A stretch of 64,000 nt of DNA, taken from the NCBI RefSeq assembly GCF_000275865.1, contig NZ_CM001555.1, positions 1,886,967 to 1,950,966 of the forward strand, written 5' to 3'. Of the stretch, positions 43,816-52,739 are shown one piece after another; within the stretch, counting starts at the first letter, position 1, and each line of letters opens with the position of its first letter. The translations under genes were made by a program, and so were the position numbers. This DNA comes from Methanofollis liminatans DSM 4140. GTDB taxonomy: Archaea; Halobacteriota; Methanomicrobia; Methanomicrobiales; Methanofollaceae. Under the pieces are notes generated by a model. That model ran no database searches, was not told where the DNA came from, and saw only the letters and a list, made by a program, of their open reading frames with translations.

Positions 43816-45879
43816 ATGGCAAAAAGAATGTTGAGTGAGGCTGAGGGGTATGAGCTCTTTCAGAAGTACGGCGTTCCAACCCCCGCATTCCAGATTGTCA
43901 CGGGTGCTGATGAAGCCGCAGAGGCGGCATCAGAGATCGGCTATCCTGTCGTGATGAAGATCATCTCCCCCCAGATCGTGCATAAAAGCGATGCGGGCGG
44001 AGTTATCGTCGGCATTTCTGGCGCGGAAGAAGCAAAAAAAGCGTTTAACGGGATCGTCGCATCGGCAAAGGAGTACAATCCGGATGCGGAGATCCACGGC
44101 GTCATCGTCGAAGAGATGGCAAAACCCGGTCTCGAACTCATCCTGGGCGGAAAGACCGATCCGGCCTTCGGCAAGGTGATAACGTTCGGTATGGGCGGGA
44201 CCCTGGTCGAGCTGATGAAGGACGTCACCCTGCGTATCCTCCCGGTCCATGAATCAGAGATCAGGACAATGGTAAAGGAGATCAACGCCTACCCCCTGAT
44301 CAGCGGCTACCGCGGCATGAAACCCCGGGACGAGGAGAGCCTGATCGCGATCATCACCGGCGTCGCCCGGTTCTTCGAGGAGAACCCGAATGTGATGGAG
44401 TTTGACATCAACCCGCTCAGGCTGTACGAGAGCGGTGCCTGTGCGGTGGACGCCAGGATCATCGTGGATGACGACTACCGGCCGGTCGGCAGGAAACAGC
44501 GGAAACTGGTCCCGCCCGAATACTTCACCCCCAGATCGGTCGCCGTCATCGGCGCCTCCTCCGACCAGAAAAAGATGGGGTATGCCGTCCTGCACAACCT
44601 CCTCCACTTCCCCGGCCAGATCTATCCGGTGAACAACAAGCGCACCGAAGTGCAGGGGCTCAAGTCGTACCCGACCGTCACCGCCATTCCAAACCCGGTC
44701 GACCTTGCCGTGATCACTGTGCCGGCCGTTCATGTGCCAAAGGTGATGCAGGAGTGCGGCGAGAAGGGGATCCCCCTGGTCGTGGTCATCACGGCAGGCT
44801 TCAAGGAGACCGGGCCTGAAGGGAAGGTGCTCGAAGACCGGATGCTCGAGATCGCCCGGAGTTACAATATCAGGATCGTCGGCCCCAACTGCCTCGGCCT
44901 GATCGTCCCGCCCCGCGGCCTCGACACCACCTACGTCCACCAGTCCCCGAACCCCGGCAACATCGCCTTTATCTCCCAGAGCGGGGCGATCATCAACACC
45001 GTCGTAGACTGGAGCCTCACCCAGGACATCGGGTTCTCGGCGGTCTTCTCCGTCGGAAACCAGTCAGATCTCGATTTCCTGGACTACCTCCGGTTTGTTG
45101 AGCAGGACAAGAACACCAAAGCGGTGATCCTGTACGTCGAGCAGCTCACCGACGGCCGGGAGTTCATGGAGGTCGTCTCCGAGGTCGCCAGGAAAAAACC
45201 GGTCGTTGCGATCAAGTCGGGCTCCTCCCAGAAGGGCCAGCAGGCGGCGTCGTCCCACACCGGTTCGCTTTCCGGCTCATACGAGGTGTATATGGAGGCC
45301 TTCCGCCGGTCAGGCGTGATCCCGGTGCGTGCCCTCAGGGGTGCATTCGAGGCCGCCGAACTCCTGGCAGCGCCGAGCGGTTACCTGAAGGGCCGCAGGG
45401 CGATCGTGGTCACCAACGCCGGCGGGTTTGCCGTACTCTCCTCAGACTACGCCGACATGTATGGTATCCAGCTCATCGACCTCCCGGCCGAGATCATGGA
45501 CGAACTCAACGAGTTCCTCCCCGACTACTGGAGCCACGGCAACCCTCTCGACCTCCTGGGCGATGCCTCGGAGAAGCGTTTCGAGCAGGTCTTCGAGGTG
45601 CTCGCACGCCACTCCGACCTCTGGGACATCGCCTTCGTCGTCGGATTCCCGAACCTGGTGCTCACCTCGGAAGGGCTTGCAAAACAGGTGATCAAGTTCA
45701 CCGAGAAAACCCCCAACCCGGTGATCGGGACCTTCCTGGGCGGCGAATCGATGGACGCCGGGATCAAGCTCCTCAAGGAGCACCACATCCCGAACTTCGA
45801 CGAACTCGAGCAGACCTTCAAGGTGGTCGGGCGCGTCGTCTGGCAGCGCTGCCGGGCGAAGTCGATCGGGCTGCCCTGA
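43816..45879 (+). CDS. acd: Acyl-CoA synthetase (ADP-forming), fused subunits
   Basis: A 687-residue protein. Residues 1-225 form the ATP-grasp (beta) part (MLSEAEGYELFQKYGVPTPA, VVMKIISPQIVHKSDAGG). From about 230 the alpha part begins with CoA-binding VIGASSDQKKMGYAVLHN, and the catalytic His is expected in the SSHTGSLSGS region. Such enzymes interconvert acetyl-CoA + ADP + Pi with acetate + ATP. Substrate could be acetate or another acid. The fused beta-alpha order is used by several archaea. Confidence 0.92.
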   Translation: MAKRMLSEAEGYELFQKYGVPTPAFQIVTGADEAAEAASEIGYPVVMKIISPQIVHKSDAGGVIVGISGAEEAKKAFNGIVASAKEYNPDAEIHGVIVEEMAKPGLELILGGKTDPAFGKVITFGMGGTLVELMKDVTLRILPVHESEIRTMVKEINAYPLISGYRGMKPRDEESLIAIITGVARFFEENPNVMEFDINPLRLYESGACAVDARIIVDDDYRPVGRKQRKLVPPEYFTPRSVAVIGASSDQKKMGYAVLHNLLHFPGQIYPVNNKRTEVQGLKSYPTVTAIPNPVDLAVITVPAVHVPKVMQECGEKGIPLVVVITAGFKETGPEGKVLEDRMLEIARSYNIRIVGPNCLGLIVPPRGLDTTYVHQSPNPGNIAFISQSGAIINTVVDWSLTQDIGFSAVFSVGNQSDLDFLDYLRFVEQDKNTKAVILYVEQLTDGREFMEVVSEVARKKPVVAIKSGSSQKGQQAASSHTGSLSGSYEVYMEAFRRSGVIPVRALRGAFEAAELLAAPSGYLKGRRAIVVTNAGGFAVLSSDYADMYGIQLIDLPAEIMDELNEFLPDYWSHGNPLDLLGDASEKRFEQVFEVLARHSDLWDIAFVVGFPNLVLTSEGLAKQVIKFTEKTPNPVIGTFLGGESMDAGIKLLKEHHIPNFDELEQTFKVVGRVVWQRCRAKSIGLP

Positions 45880-45896
45880 AAAGATCCCGCACACAC

Positions 45897-45903
45897 TTTT
45901 TTT
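45897..45903 (+). terminator. T7 terminator after acd
   Basis: Seven T residues 18 bases after the acd stop codon. Confidence 0.5.
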
Positions 45904-46029
45904 CTGGTTCTTTGCCCCAGTCACCCGGGCACGCTCAGCCTGGTCCCGCCCTTCCGGCATACGGCGTACATGCTTTTTCCTGGTCTTTGCGGTTTTATGT
46001 GGGTAACCTCCGGCACCGGCAGTGATCTC

Positions 46030-46111
46030 CTCACGCGAAGAAAGAGGGGCCTGATTCTATCCTTGCACCTTCGCGTCTTTACCTTCGCGGCTTTTCGCGG
46101 CGTCGCGTGAG
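46030..46111. repeat. Short inverted-repeat element, related to the 24.5-kb element
   Basis: The ends CTCACGCGA (46030-46038) and TCGCGTGAG (46103-46111) are a perfect 9-bp inverted repeat. The interior contains CTTCGCGTCTTT and CTTCGCGG, like the right end of the element near 24.8 kb. The sequence would fold as a long hairpin in RNA. Confidence 0.45.
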
Positions 46112-46391
46112 ACAGCCCGGAAAAGCCCTGCGAACATCCAGAAACGCTCCCCACATCTTCACAGCCTGCCGTGCAGGATCGTCCCCCTCATCCAGATCGG
46201 TCCGGGGAGCAGTTAGACGAAGGTGTCCTGACCTCTCACACAGAAGAGCGAAGAACCCTTTCTCCTTCTTTCCCCTCACGTGAACGGCGCCGGGTGAAAA
46301 TGTCAGAGATGCCCACACGCACATGCGAAGATCCCGAAAAACGCCGGAAGTGGGTCCCGAACCCCTCTCCCGTAAAAAAGGTATCTGGCTC

Positions 46392-46703
46392 TTAATCGTA
46401 TTCTCGCCAGGTGTGCCCGCACCCGGTGCACCTGAAAAATCGCACCTCAGACTCATCGGCGCTCCGCAGCTGCCTGAGCCACCAGAAGGCAAGGTTGTTC
46501 TCGCATTTGGGGCACCTGACCGTGATCGTCGGGAGCGTGTTCACCTTGTCGTCGTCATCGACAATGGTGATCTCCTTGGGCGTGATGGTCGTGGTGATCC
46601 TGAGATCCTCCTCCTTCTCGATCGCCTGAATGCAACCGCACCTGCGGCACTTCAACTGCCCTCCCGACGAGATCATCAGACTGTTGCATTGTGGACAGAA
46701 CAT
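46392..46703 (-). CDS. tfs: Transcription factor S (TFS)
   Basis: A 103-residue zinc protein that stimulates RNA polymerase to cleave backtracked transcripts. The N-terminal ribbon has CPQC and CRRCGC. The C-terminal ribbon has CPKC and CTGCGHTWREY, with the acidic RSADESEV loop that enters the polymerase. The ATG at 46703 is the second of two in a row. Confidence 0.95.
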   Translation of the reverse strand: MFCPQCNSLMISSGGQLKCRRCGCIQAIEKEEDLRITTTITPKEITIVDDDDKVNTLPTITVRCPKCENNLAFWWLRQLRSADESEVRFFRCTGCGHTWREYD

Positions 46704-46832
46704 CATCTGTTATGCGTTGGTATGCATGCAAGATTAAGCCTTGTATCACAGACAATATCAGCAGATCTTCTGGATTTATGGATTATGCCATGGTGAGAAC
46801 GCTTTTTACCCGAAGCGAAAGAGTACTTAGTG

Positions 46833-47639
46833 ATGGAAGAATTTTTCATCTTCGCAGCGCTCGCCTCATTCGTCGCCTTTCTCCTCCCGTGGCGGCACCG
46901 CACCCTTGCCGGCATTGCGGGGTGGGCTTGCATGGCTCTCTATCTCTTCGCCGAACTGCCGTACTACTTCTCGGTCAACAATTTCTTCTACCCCACCCTC
47001 GCTCTCCTCTCCGTTCCCTTCGTCTGGGTTACGGCGAAACGCCTCGGTGCGGGTGACAGAAATGTCCTGTACCTCACCAGAGCGGCGGCGGTGGCCTCCC
47101 TCATATACATCCCCTTCGGCTACACGGTCCTCGGCGACTGGCTGATCGGCATCGTCGTCGGGCAGATCGGGTGGTGGCTCGCCGCCCTCGGCGTGAACTA
47201 CGCCATGGTCGACTGGAACATGTTTGCGAGAAACGGCTTTCGGATAGAGATCATCCTCGCCTGCACCGGCATCCAGAGCATGGCGATCATGCTCGGCGTT
47301 GCGGCCGCCGTGCCGACCGACCTGCGGCAGAAGGTCCTCTCCTTCCTCCTCATCGTGCCGGTGATCTATGTCCTCAACATCTTCAGGAACGTTTACGTGA
47401 TCCTCGCATACACCGGCCAGTGGTACCAGTTCCTCCCGGAGATCGCAAGCAACGGCGAATACGGCTACGAGAGTTTCTTCTGGGCCCACAACGTGCTCTG
47501 CGAACTCGGAGCGCTCGTCGCCCTCGTGGTCATCGCATATCTCCTCTTCCTGGTCATCCCAGACCTTGGAAAAATGGTCGACGCCCTCTACCAGACCTAC
47601 CGGGACGAGTTCAGGAGAGCGATCTCGAAAGGTAGATGA
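46833..47639 (+). CDS. artA: Archaeosortase A
   Basis: A 268-residue integral membrane transpeptidase of the exosortase/archaeosortase family, with about eight hydrophobic segments. The catalytic residues are C144 (ACTGIQSMAI), R185 (NIFRNVYVI) and H219 (FFWAHNVLCE). It removes a C-terminal PGF-CTERM-type signal from surface proteins and attaches a lipid. The start is GTG at 46830 or the ATG at 46833. It overlaps the convergent phosphatidyltransferase gene by 29 bases. Confidence 0.93.
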   Translation: MEEFFIFAALASFVAFLLPWRHRTLAGIAGWACMALYLFAELPYYFSVNNFFYPTLALLSVPFVWVTAKRLGAGDRNVLYLTRAAAVASLIYIPFGYTVLGDWLIGIVVGQIGWWLAALGVNYAMVDWNMFARNGFRIEIILACTGIQSMAIMLGVAAAVPTDLRQKVLSFLLIVPVIYVLNIFRNVYVILAYTGQWYQFLPEIASNGEYGYESFFWAHNVLCELGALVALVVIAYLLFLVIPDLGKMVDALYQTYRDEFRRAISKGR

Positions 47640-48243
47640 TCCGCTGGATCGCCGAGAGGTTTGAACAGACAGCGATGATAATCACGGCAACTCCTGCATA
47701 ACCGGTCGCTGCCCCCAGGATCAGCACGATCAGGGTTTCGGGTCGGCCGAAAAAGCCGACGCCCTCAAGGGGGTCGTGGATCTTCCCGCCGACCCGATCG
47801 GAAAAGCCGACTTCGGCATAGACCACCGGTTTGATGAAGGTGTTCATCATCGAGCCGAAGATGGCGACGGCGACGACCGCCCAGTCTGCCGCCGGCGGCA
47901 GGGGCGCAAACCCGCTGACAATCGCCACCCCTGAGAGCCCCACGCCGAGCAGGGCAAGGGCATCGACGTACTTATCGAAGACCCAGTCGATCACCGCCCC
48001 GAACTGCGTCTGGCAGCACTTCTTCCGGGCCACCGTACCGTCCACCAGGTCGAGGACGGCCGAGATCAGGAGAAGAAACGCTCCCGCAAGAAAATAGCGT
48101 TCGGCAAAGGCGAGGGCGCAGAGCACCCCGAAAAACAGGGAGAGATAGGAGATCTGGTTGGGACTGAAGCCTGCCCTGACAAAAAAATTTGCAACAGGCT
48201 CGAGTTTCGAGATGAGCCTCGGCCTCAGCGCCGTAATATTCAT
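47611..48243 (-). CDS. CDP-alcohol phosphatidyltransferase (archaetidylserine-type)
   Basis: A 210-residue membrane enzyme with the signature DLVDGTVAR, then GAVIDWVFD. It makes an archaeal polar lipid head group, perhaps serine or glycerol phosphate; the substrate is not certain. Its place beside artA recalls the known link between archaeosortase substrates and phosphatidylserine-type lipids in haloarchaea. It has hydrophobic segments throughout. It is distinct from the enzyme at 7.3-7.9 kb. Confidence 0.85.
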   Translation of the reverse strand: MNITALRPRLISKLEPVANFFVRAGFSPNQISYLSLFFGVLCALAFAERYFLAGAFLLLISAVLDLVDGTVARKKCCQTQFGAVIDWVFDKYVDALALLGVGLSGVAIVSGFAPLPPAADWAVVAVAIFGSMMNTFIKPVVYAEVGFSDRVGGKIHDPLEGVGFFGRPETLIVLILGAATGYAGVAVIIIAVCSNLSAIQRIIYLSRSLS

Positions 48244-48333
48244 ACCATAATCAAGGAACGCCCAACGGCATTAAGGATTGCTTTGCCCACCCAGACCCGG
48301 CACCGTTCCCATTTTAAATTCCCGGGATAATGT

Positions 48334-49029
48334 ATGACTGGGACTATGTCAGATCCATCGATACGGCCACATGTGCTGATGATGTCGGAGATTACCGTCG
48401 ACGGGAAACTCACCCTGAAACGGGGGGCATCCAGCAAGATCCTCATGAAACATATGGCGCATGAGACCGAGATCCTCCTCCATAAGACCCGGGCAGAATG
48501 CGACGCCATCATGGTCGGGTCCACCACCATCGCAATTGACAACTCGTTTCTCACCGTCCGGCTCGTCCCCGGCAAAAGCCCGCTCCGCGTGATCCCCTCG
48601 AGCATGGCAGAGATCCCGCTGGACGCCAACGTCCTCGGGCCCGACGCGCCGACGGTGATCGCCGTCTCAGAGCGCGCCCCCGGGATGCGCGTCGAGGCCC
48701 TCCGTGCAAAGGGAGCGGACGTCGTGGTCTGCGGAACAGAGCGCGTCGACCTGCCCGCGCTGATGAAAATTCTCAGGGAGGACTACGGCGTGAAAAAGAT
48801 GATGATCGAGGGCGGGCCGACCCTCAACTGGCACATGCTCAAACACGGTCTCGTCGACGAGATACGTCTCATTCACCTCCCCTTCATCGTCGGCGGCGAG
48901 GACACTCCCTCCCTCGTCGGCGGCATGCACATCGATTCCGAGGACGAGATGATCCGCCTCACCCTCCTGCGCCACTACCTCTGCGGAGACAATCTGGTGA
49001 CGGAATACGCCGTCTGTTACGGGGAGTGA
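48334..49029 (+). CDS. 2,5-diamino-6-ribosylamino-4(3H)-pyrimidinone 5'-phosphate reductase
   Basis: A 231-residue RibD-C/dihydrofolate-reductase-type enzyme that uses NAD(P)H to reduce the ribosyl group in archaeal riboflavin and F420 synthesis. VLMMSEITVDGKLTLKRGAS near the N-terminus, ECDAIMVGSTTIAIDN and MIEGGPTLNWHMLKHGLVDE are the family motifs. It is followed three bases later by sppA, a pair without obvious functional link. Confidence 0.88.
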   Translation: MTGTMSDPSIRPHVLMMSEITVDGKLTLKRGASSKILMKHMAHETEILLHKTRAECDAIMVGSTTIAIDNSFLTVRLVPGKSPLRVIPSSMAEIPLDANVLGPDAPTVIAVSERAPGMRVEALRAKGADVVVCGTERVDLPALMKILREDYGVKKMMIEGGPTLNWHMLKHGLVDEIRLIHLPFIVGGEDTPSLVGGMHIDSEDEMIRLTLLRHYLCGDNLVTEYAVCYGE

Positions 49030-49032
49030 AGA

Positions 49033-49818
49033 ATGGCAGGGCTGCTGGAGAGGATAGAGCGGGCACAGAGGCGCCGGCGGCTTGAGAGGAAGCTGCTCTA
49101 TGGCTGCGTCGCCGGGCTCATCCTGATCGCAGCGCTCGCCGCAGTGTACTTTTTTGCACCAGAAACCATGGAGGACGTCGCCGTTGTCAGGGTGGAAGGG
49201 GAGATCCTGACCGGCGACTTTTCGAACGGAGCGTATGTCGGGAGCGAGTACGTGGGTCGTACTATCAGGGAGGCCGCTGAAAACCCGCTGATCACGGCGA
49301 TCGTGCTCAGGATCGACAGTCCCGGGGGGAGCCCTGCAGCGGCGCAGGAGATTGTCCGCGACCTTGAATATGCCCGCGAACGCAAACCGGTAGTCGCCTC
49401 TATGGGCGACCTCGCCGCCTCGGCCGCCTACCTGATCGCCGCTCACACCGACCGGATCTACCTCTCGCCAGACACCATGACCGGGAGCATCGGCGTGATC
49501 TGGCTCTTTACGGACGAAAGCAGGTGGATGAAAAACGAGGGAAAGGAGGTAGAAGTGGTAAAGTCAGGGGAGCAGAAGGACATGACATCCCCATACCGCC
49601 CCCTGACCGATGCCGAGCGGGCATATGCGCAGGAGATCGTGGACGCCAGCTTCGAGGACTTCATCAACGACGTGATCGCTCAGCGCCCGGTCGAACGCTC
49701 AGAGATCGCCAACGCCCGGTTGATCAGGGGCGAGGAGGCGATCGCGATCGGGCTTGCCGACGAGGTGGGCAACCTCTTCGACGCCATCAGGGGTGCCAGA
49801 GCCCTCGCCTCGTCCTAG
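49033..49818 (+). CDS. sppA: Signal peptide peptidase SppA-type serine protease
   Basis: A 261-residue membrane protease of the SppA/ClpP fold. One hydrophobic anchor lies at about 24-44 (YGCVAGLILIAALAAVYFF). The catalytic Ser is in LAASAAYLIAA and the general base Lys is expected in VKSGEQKDMTSPY, with RIDSPGGSPAAA between. It digests leftover signal peptides. It ends four bases inside the convergent truD stop. Confidence 0.9.
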   Translation: MAGLLERIERAQRRRRLERKLLYGCVAGLILIAALAAVYFFAPETMEDVAVVRVEGEILTGDFSNGAYVGSEYVGRTIREAAENPLITAIVLRIDSPGGSPAAAQEIVRDLEYARERKPVVASMGDLAASAAYLIAAHTDRIYLSPDTMTGSIGVIWLFTDESRWMKNEGKEVEVVKSGEQKDMTSPYRPLTDAERAYAQEIVDASFEDFINDVIAQRPVERSEIANARLIRGEEAIAIGLADEVGNLFDAIRGARALASS

Positions 49819-51086
49819 ATCATCGCCCGCGGATCGGCCTTCATGAACTCCCGGCAGACGGTCGTCGCATAATGGCCTGGCGGGAGGGTAAAGGCGAGGC
49901 TGACGTCCGTCTCCAGGACGCCCGATTGTATCTCTGATTTTACGGCGATCGGACGGAGAGCGCCGTTATATCGCAGACCGACAAAATCAGCAGCACGTTT
50001 GAAGTCTTCAGCGGTGATCCCGTCCTCTTCAAGGATCATTGCCATACGTTCATCGCTTTTTCCCTCGATGCGGGCGCCCTCGGATCCCGGTATGAAAACG
50101 GCGATCGCGCAGCGGCCGCGGCTGAGGTGAACCGAGACGAGGCGCCGGTTCGTCTCCGTGACAAGGTCTTCTCGACCGTTTTCAAAGAGGAGACGATCGC
50201 CGGAGACGGGATCGTCGAGCCCGACGCCGTCGGCAAGGCGCATCGAGAGCACCCGATTGAAGAGCCACGACTGGTAGGCCGAGACGAACATGGAGAGGAG
50301 TTTTGGGGGGAGGTTTTTCAGGGCGCCCGCGTGGTCTTCTGGCGCTTCGGCAAGCCGCGAGAGGAGCGAGCGTTCGAAGCCGAGGTGGCGCGGGAGGGCG
50401 GCGATCGCTGCCTTTGCGTCCAGAGTCTCGCGATACTCGGTCCGTATCCTCCTGACCTCCTCGTCCTCGTCAGGGCAGGCGAGGGCGACATAGGTCATCA
50501 CCGCCGCCTCATAGTCGCCCTGCAAAATATGCCTGCCGACAAGGTGGGTGACCGGTCTGACGACCCCGAAGCGCTGGAGCCCGAAGTAGTTCGGAAACCC
50601 GACCGCAGCGGCAGCGGTGCAGGCGGCGACGGTCGCCGCGGTATCGGCGGCGGTGCAGTCGCGGATCGTGATCGCAAACCGGTTGCCCTCGAGCAACCCG
50701 AGAGAGAGGGGGTGCTGGTTGCGGCCGACCGGCCTGACGACGATATCCTTGATCCTGAGCTCCTCGACCGCTGCCTCCTCCACGCCATAGATAGAGATGT
50801 ACTGCGAGGTGACGGCGTTTTTGTCCTTGGTGCCGGCCCATGCGATCCGTCGGTGGGAGATGCCGAGAGCGGAGGCGATCGTCTTCATGGCGTGCTGGTG
50901 CTCCCAGTTCCGCTTTTGGAGGCGACAGATAAGGTATGGCCCGGACCCTGAGGGTTCCTGCAGAGGGATCTCCTCGACGGCGAAGTCTTCAGGGCTCTTC
51001 CGCAGCACGCCGCCGGTGCCCGGGGTGTCGGTGATGTACCACCCGATGCCGAGCGCCTCTTCAAGGGGGTAGGGGGTCGGGATCAT
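49815..51086 (-). CDS. truD: tRNA pseudouridine synthase D
   Basis: A 423-residue enzyme of the TruD family that makes pseudouridine-13 in tRNA. The catalytic Asp is in AWAGTKDKNAVTSQ; NYFGLQRFG is the second family motif, and the C-terminal half holds the TRUD insertion. It is coupled to pth2 upstream by an ATGA overlap (51083-51086). Confidence 0.93.
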   Translation of the reverse strand: MIPTPYPLEEALGIGWYITDTPGTGGVLRKSPEDFAVEEIPLQEPSGSGPYLICRLQKRNWEHQHAMKTIASALGISHRRIAWAGTKDKNAVTSQYISIYGVEEAAVEELRIKDIVVRPVGRNQHPLSLGLLEGNRFAITIRDCTAADTAATVAACTAAAAVGFPNYFGLQRFGVVRPVTHLVGRHILQGDYEAAVMTYVALACPDEDEEVRRIRTEYRETLDAKAAIAALPRHLGFERSLLSRLAEAPEDHAGALKNLPPKLLSMFVSAYQSWLFNRVLSMRLADGVGLDDPVSGDRLLFENGREDLVTETNRRLVSVHLSRGRCAIAVFIPGSEGARIEGKSDERMAMILEEDGITAEDFKRAADFVGLRYNGALRPIAVKSEIQSGVLETDVSLAFTLPPGHYATTVCREFMKADPRAMI

Positions 51087-51445
51087 AAGAGCTGGAGTCC
51101 GCCGGTGATCCGGTCGAGTTCTTCGCTCCGCGCCGGCCCGAGCCCGACTGCCGTAACCGTGCCCGGCGGGATCTCGGTGAGGCCGGCGTCCTGGATCAGG
51201 GTGCAGGGGATGCCGGCCATCTCGGCAATCGTCTTCAACTCAAAGAGGGCCCGTTCCCCGGCGGCCTTCAGCACGACTTTCTTCTGCCCCTCTGAAAGCC
51301 ATGCCTTCTTCGCCTCCTTCCCCGCGTTCTCATAGGCCCCGATGGCGGCGTGGGCCACCTGCGCGCATTTCTTGCCGCAGCTCATCTTCACGTCGCTCCT
51401 GATCACGAGGCACTGTTTCCACTTAAAATCGGGCTCTCCGCTCAT
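51083..51445 (-). CDS. pth2: Peptidyl-tRNA hydrolase, Pth2 type
   Basis: A 120-residue enzyme that releases tRNA from drop-off peptidyl-tRNA. KQCLVIRSDVKMSCGKKCAQ, QVAHAAIGAYENA and GQKKVVLKA carry the conserved basic residues; TLIQDAGLTEIPPGTVTAVG is the family end. The start is ATG 51445, with GGATAGGG just upstream. It heads a two-gene translation-related operon with truD. Confidence 0.94.
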   Translation of the reverse strand: MSGEPDFKWKQCLVIRSDVKMSCGKKCAQVAHAAIGAYENAGKEAKKAWLSEGQKKVVLKAAGERALFELKTIAEMAGIPCTLIQDAGLTEIPPGTVTAVGLGPARSEELDRITGGLQLL

Positions 51446-51528
51446 CCCTATCCTGTTGGTGCGGCGCGGCAAAGAAGCCACTCGTCATCGGGAGATTGAA
51501 GTAGGACGGCGAGATCATATCTGGGAAG

Positions 51529-52686
51529 ATGTACGACGTTGCGGTGGTCGGGGCGGGACCGGCAGGGAGCGCGGCGGCCGAGGCATGCGCCAGGGCCGGG
51601 CTCTCCACCCTCTGCATAGAGGAGCACGCGGCGCCCGGTCTCCCGGTCCAGTGCGCCGGTCTCCTCTCGACAAACGCCTTCCTGGAATGCAGGGTCTCGG
51701 AGCGCTCGGTCCTGAACCGGGTGCGGGGCGCCCGCGTCATATCGGCCTCAGGAGCGGAACTCTCGTTCGATGCCGGGACGACAAAGGGCTATGTCGTCGA
51801 CCGCGCCGCCCTCGATGCGGAGATGGTCAGGGCGGCGGCCGCGGCCGGTGCCGAGTTCTGGATGAAGACCGCCGTGATCGGGATTGAAGGGGGGCGACTC
51901 ATCACCAGGGGTGTGAACGGGCGTCAGGAGGTGGCCGCGCGCCTGGTGATCGCCGCCGACGGCCCCAGGAGCGGAGTCGCCCGGATGCTCGGGATCGCCC
52001 GCGCGCCCGTCTATCTCTCAGGGATCCAGGCCGAGGTGCCTCTGGAGCGGGAGAGTCACCTCGTCGAGATCCACCCGAACGCCGCCCCGCAGTTCTTCGC
52101 CTGGGTGATCCCGGCAGGGGAGGGGCGGGCGCGGGTCGGGATGTGCGGGACGGCGAACGTACACGAGGACTTCTGCCGATTTGTAAAACCCTATCTCTCG
52201 AGTGTTACCCACCTCGTCACCGGCACCATCCCGCTCGGCATGATGCCGCAGACCTACGGGCGCCGCACCCTCTTCGTCGGGGACGCCGCGGGCATGGCAA
52301 AGCCCACCTCAGGCGGGGGCGTCTACACCGGCGTGCGCGCGGCGCGCCACGCGGCGGCAGTCGCCGTCTCCTGCTGCGAATCGGACGACTTCTCGGACAA
52401 TGCGCTCGCCGATTACGAACGGCGCTGGAAGGAGGATTTCGGCCGGGAACTCGCACAGGGGATGAGGTTTTTCCGGTTCAGGCAGGAGATCGCACCCGCA
52501 CAGGTCGACCGCCTCATCGCCGTGATGGCCGACCCCGAGATCACCGACCTGATCGTCCGCTATGGCGACATGGACCGGCCCGACGCCCTGATCCGCCGCC
52601 TTCTCACAAAAAAGAAGATTCTTATGTCGTTCGGCATCATGGCCGCCCCGGCAGTGCGCGCTTTTTTGAAAGAAGTGCTGATGTGA
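51529..52686 (+). CDS. Geranylgeranyl reductase family protein
   Basis: A 385-residue FAD-dependent oxidoreductase. The dinucleotide-binding GAGPAGSAAAE lies at the start, VIAADGPRSGVARMLG in the middle and FVGDAAGMAKPTSGGGVYTG near 245-265. It saturates geranylgeranyl chains of archaeal lipid precursors (digeranylgeranylglycerophospholipid reductase). A related role in quinone-like side chains cannot be excluded. No operon partner. Confidence 0.88.
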   Translation: MYDVAVVGAGPAGSAAAEACARAGLSTLCIEEHAAPGLPVQCAGLLSTNAFLECRVSERSVLNRVRGARVISASGAELSFDAGTTKGYVVDRAALDAEMVRAAAAAGAEFWMKTAVIGIEGGRLITRGVNGRQEVAARLVIAADGPRSGVARMLGIARAPVYLSGIQAEVPLERESHLVEIHPNAAPQFFAWVIPAGEGRARVGMCGTANVHEDFCRFVKPYLSSVTHLVTGTIPLGMMPQTYGRRTLFVGDAAGMAKPTSGGGVYTGVRAARHAAAVAVSCCESDDFSDNALADYERRWKEDFGRELAQGMRFFRFRQEIAPAQVDRLIAVMADPEITDLIVRYGDMDRPDALIRRLLTKKKILMSFGIMAAPAVRAFLKEVLM

Positions 52687-52692
52687 GTGAAT

Positions 52693-52724
52693 CAGTAATA
52701 CCTATATGGTATGAAGTATTACTG
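52693..52724 (+). promoter_or_regulatory. NikR-like operator over the nickel transporter promoter
   Basis: A perfect 9-bp inverted repeat, CAGTAATAC (52693-52701) and GTATTACTG (52716-52724), with 14 bases between. The inner form GTAATAC-N14-GTATTAC spans 28 bases and begins GTA and ends TAC, as the NikR site GTATGA-N16-TCATAC of Escherichia coli does. The spacer holds a CTATATGG TATA-like element. It lies 16 bases before the first gene of the transporter. Confidence 0.6.
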
Positions 52725-52739
52725 AGAACATGACCACAC

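Larger units (their letters stand above)
45880..46391. other. Non-coding gap with repeats, 512 bases
   Basis: No gene is supported. It holds the acd terminator (T7) and a short inverted-repeat element (46030-46111) related to the one near 24.5 kb. The remaining part has many purine-rich and CTTTC-rich tracts without coding character. Confidence 0.5.
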
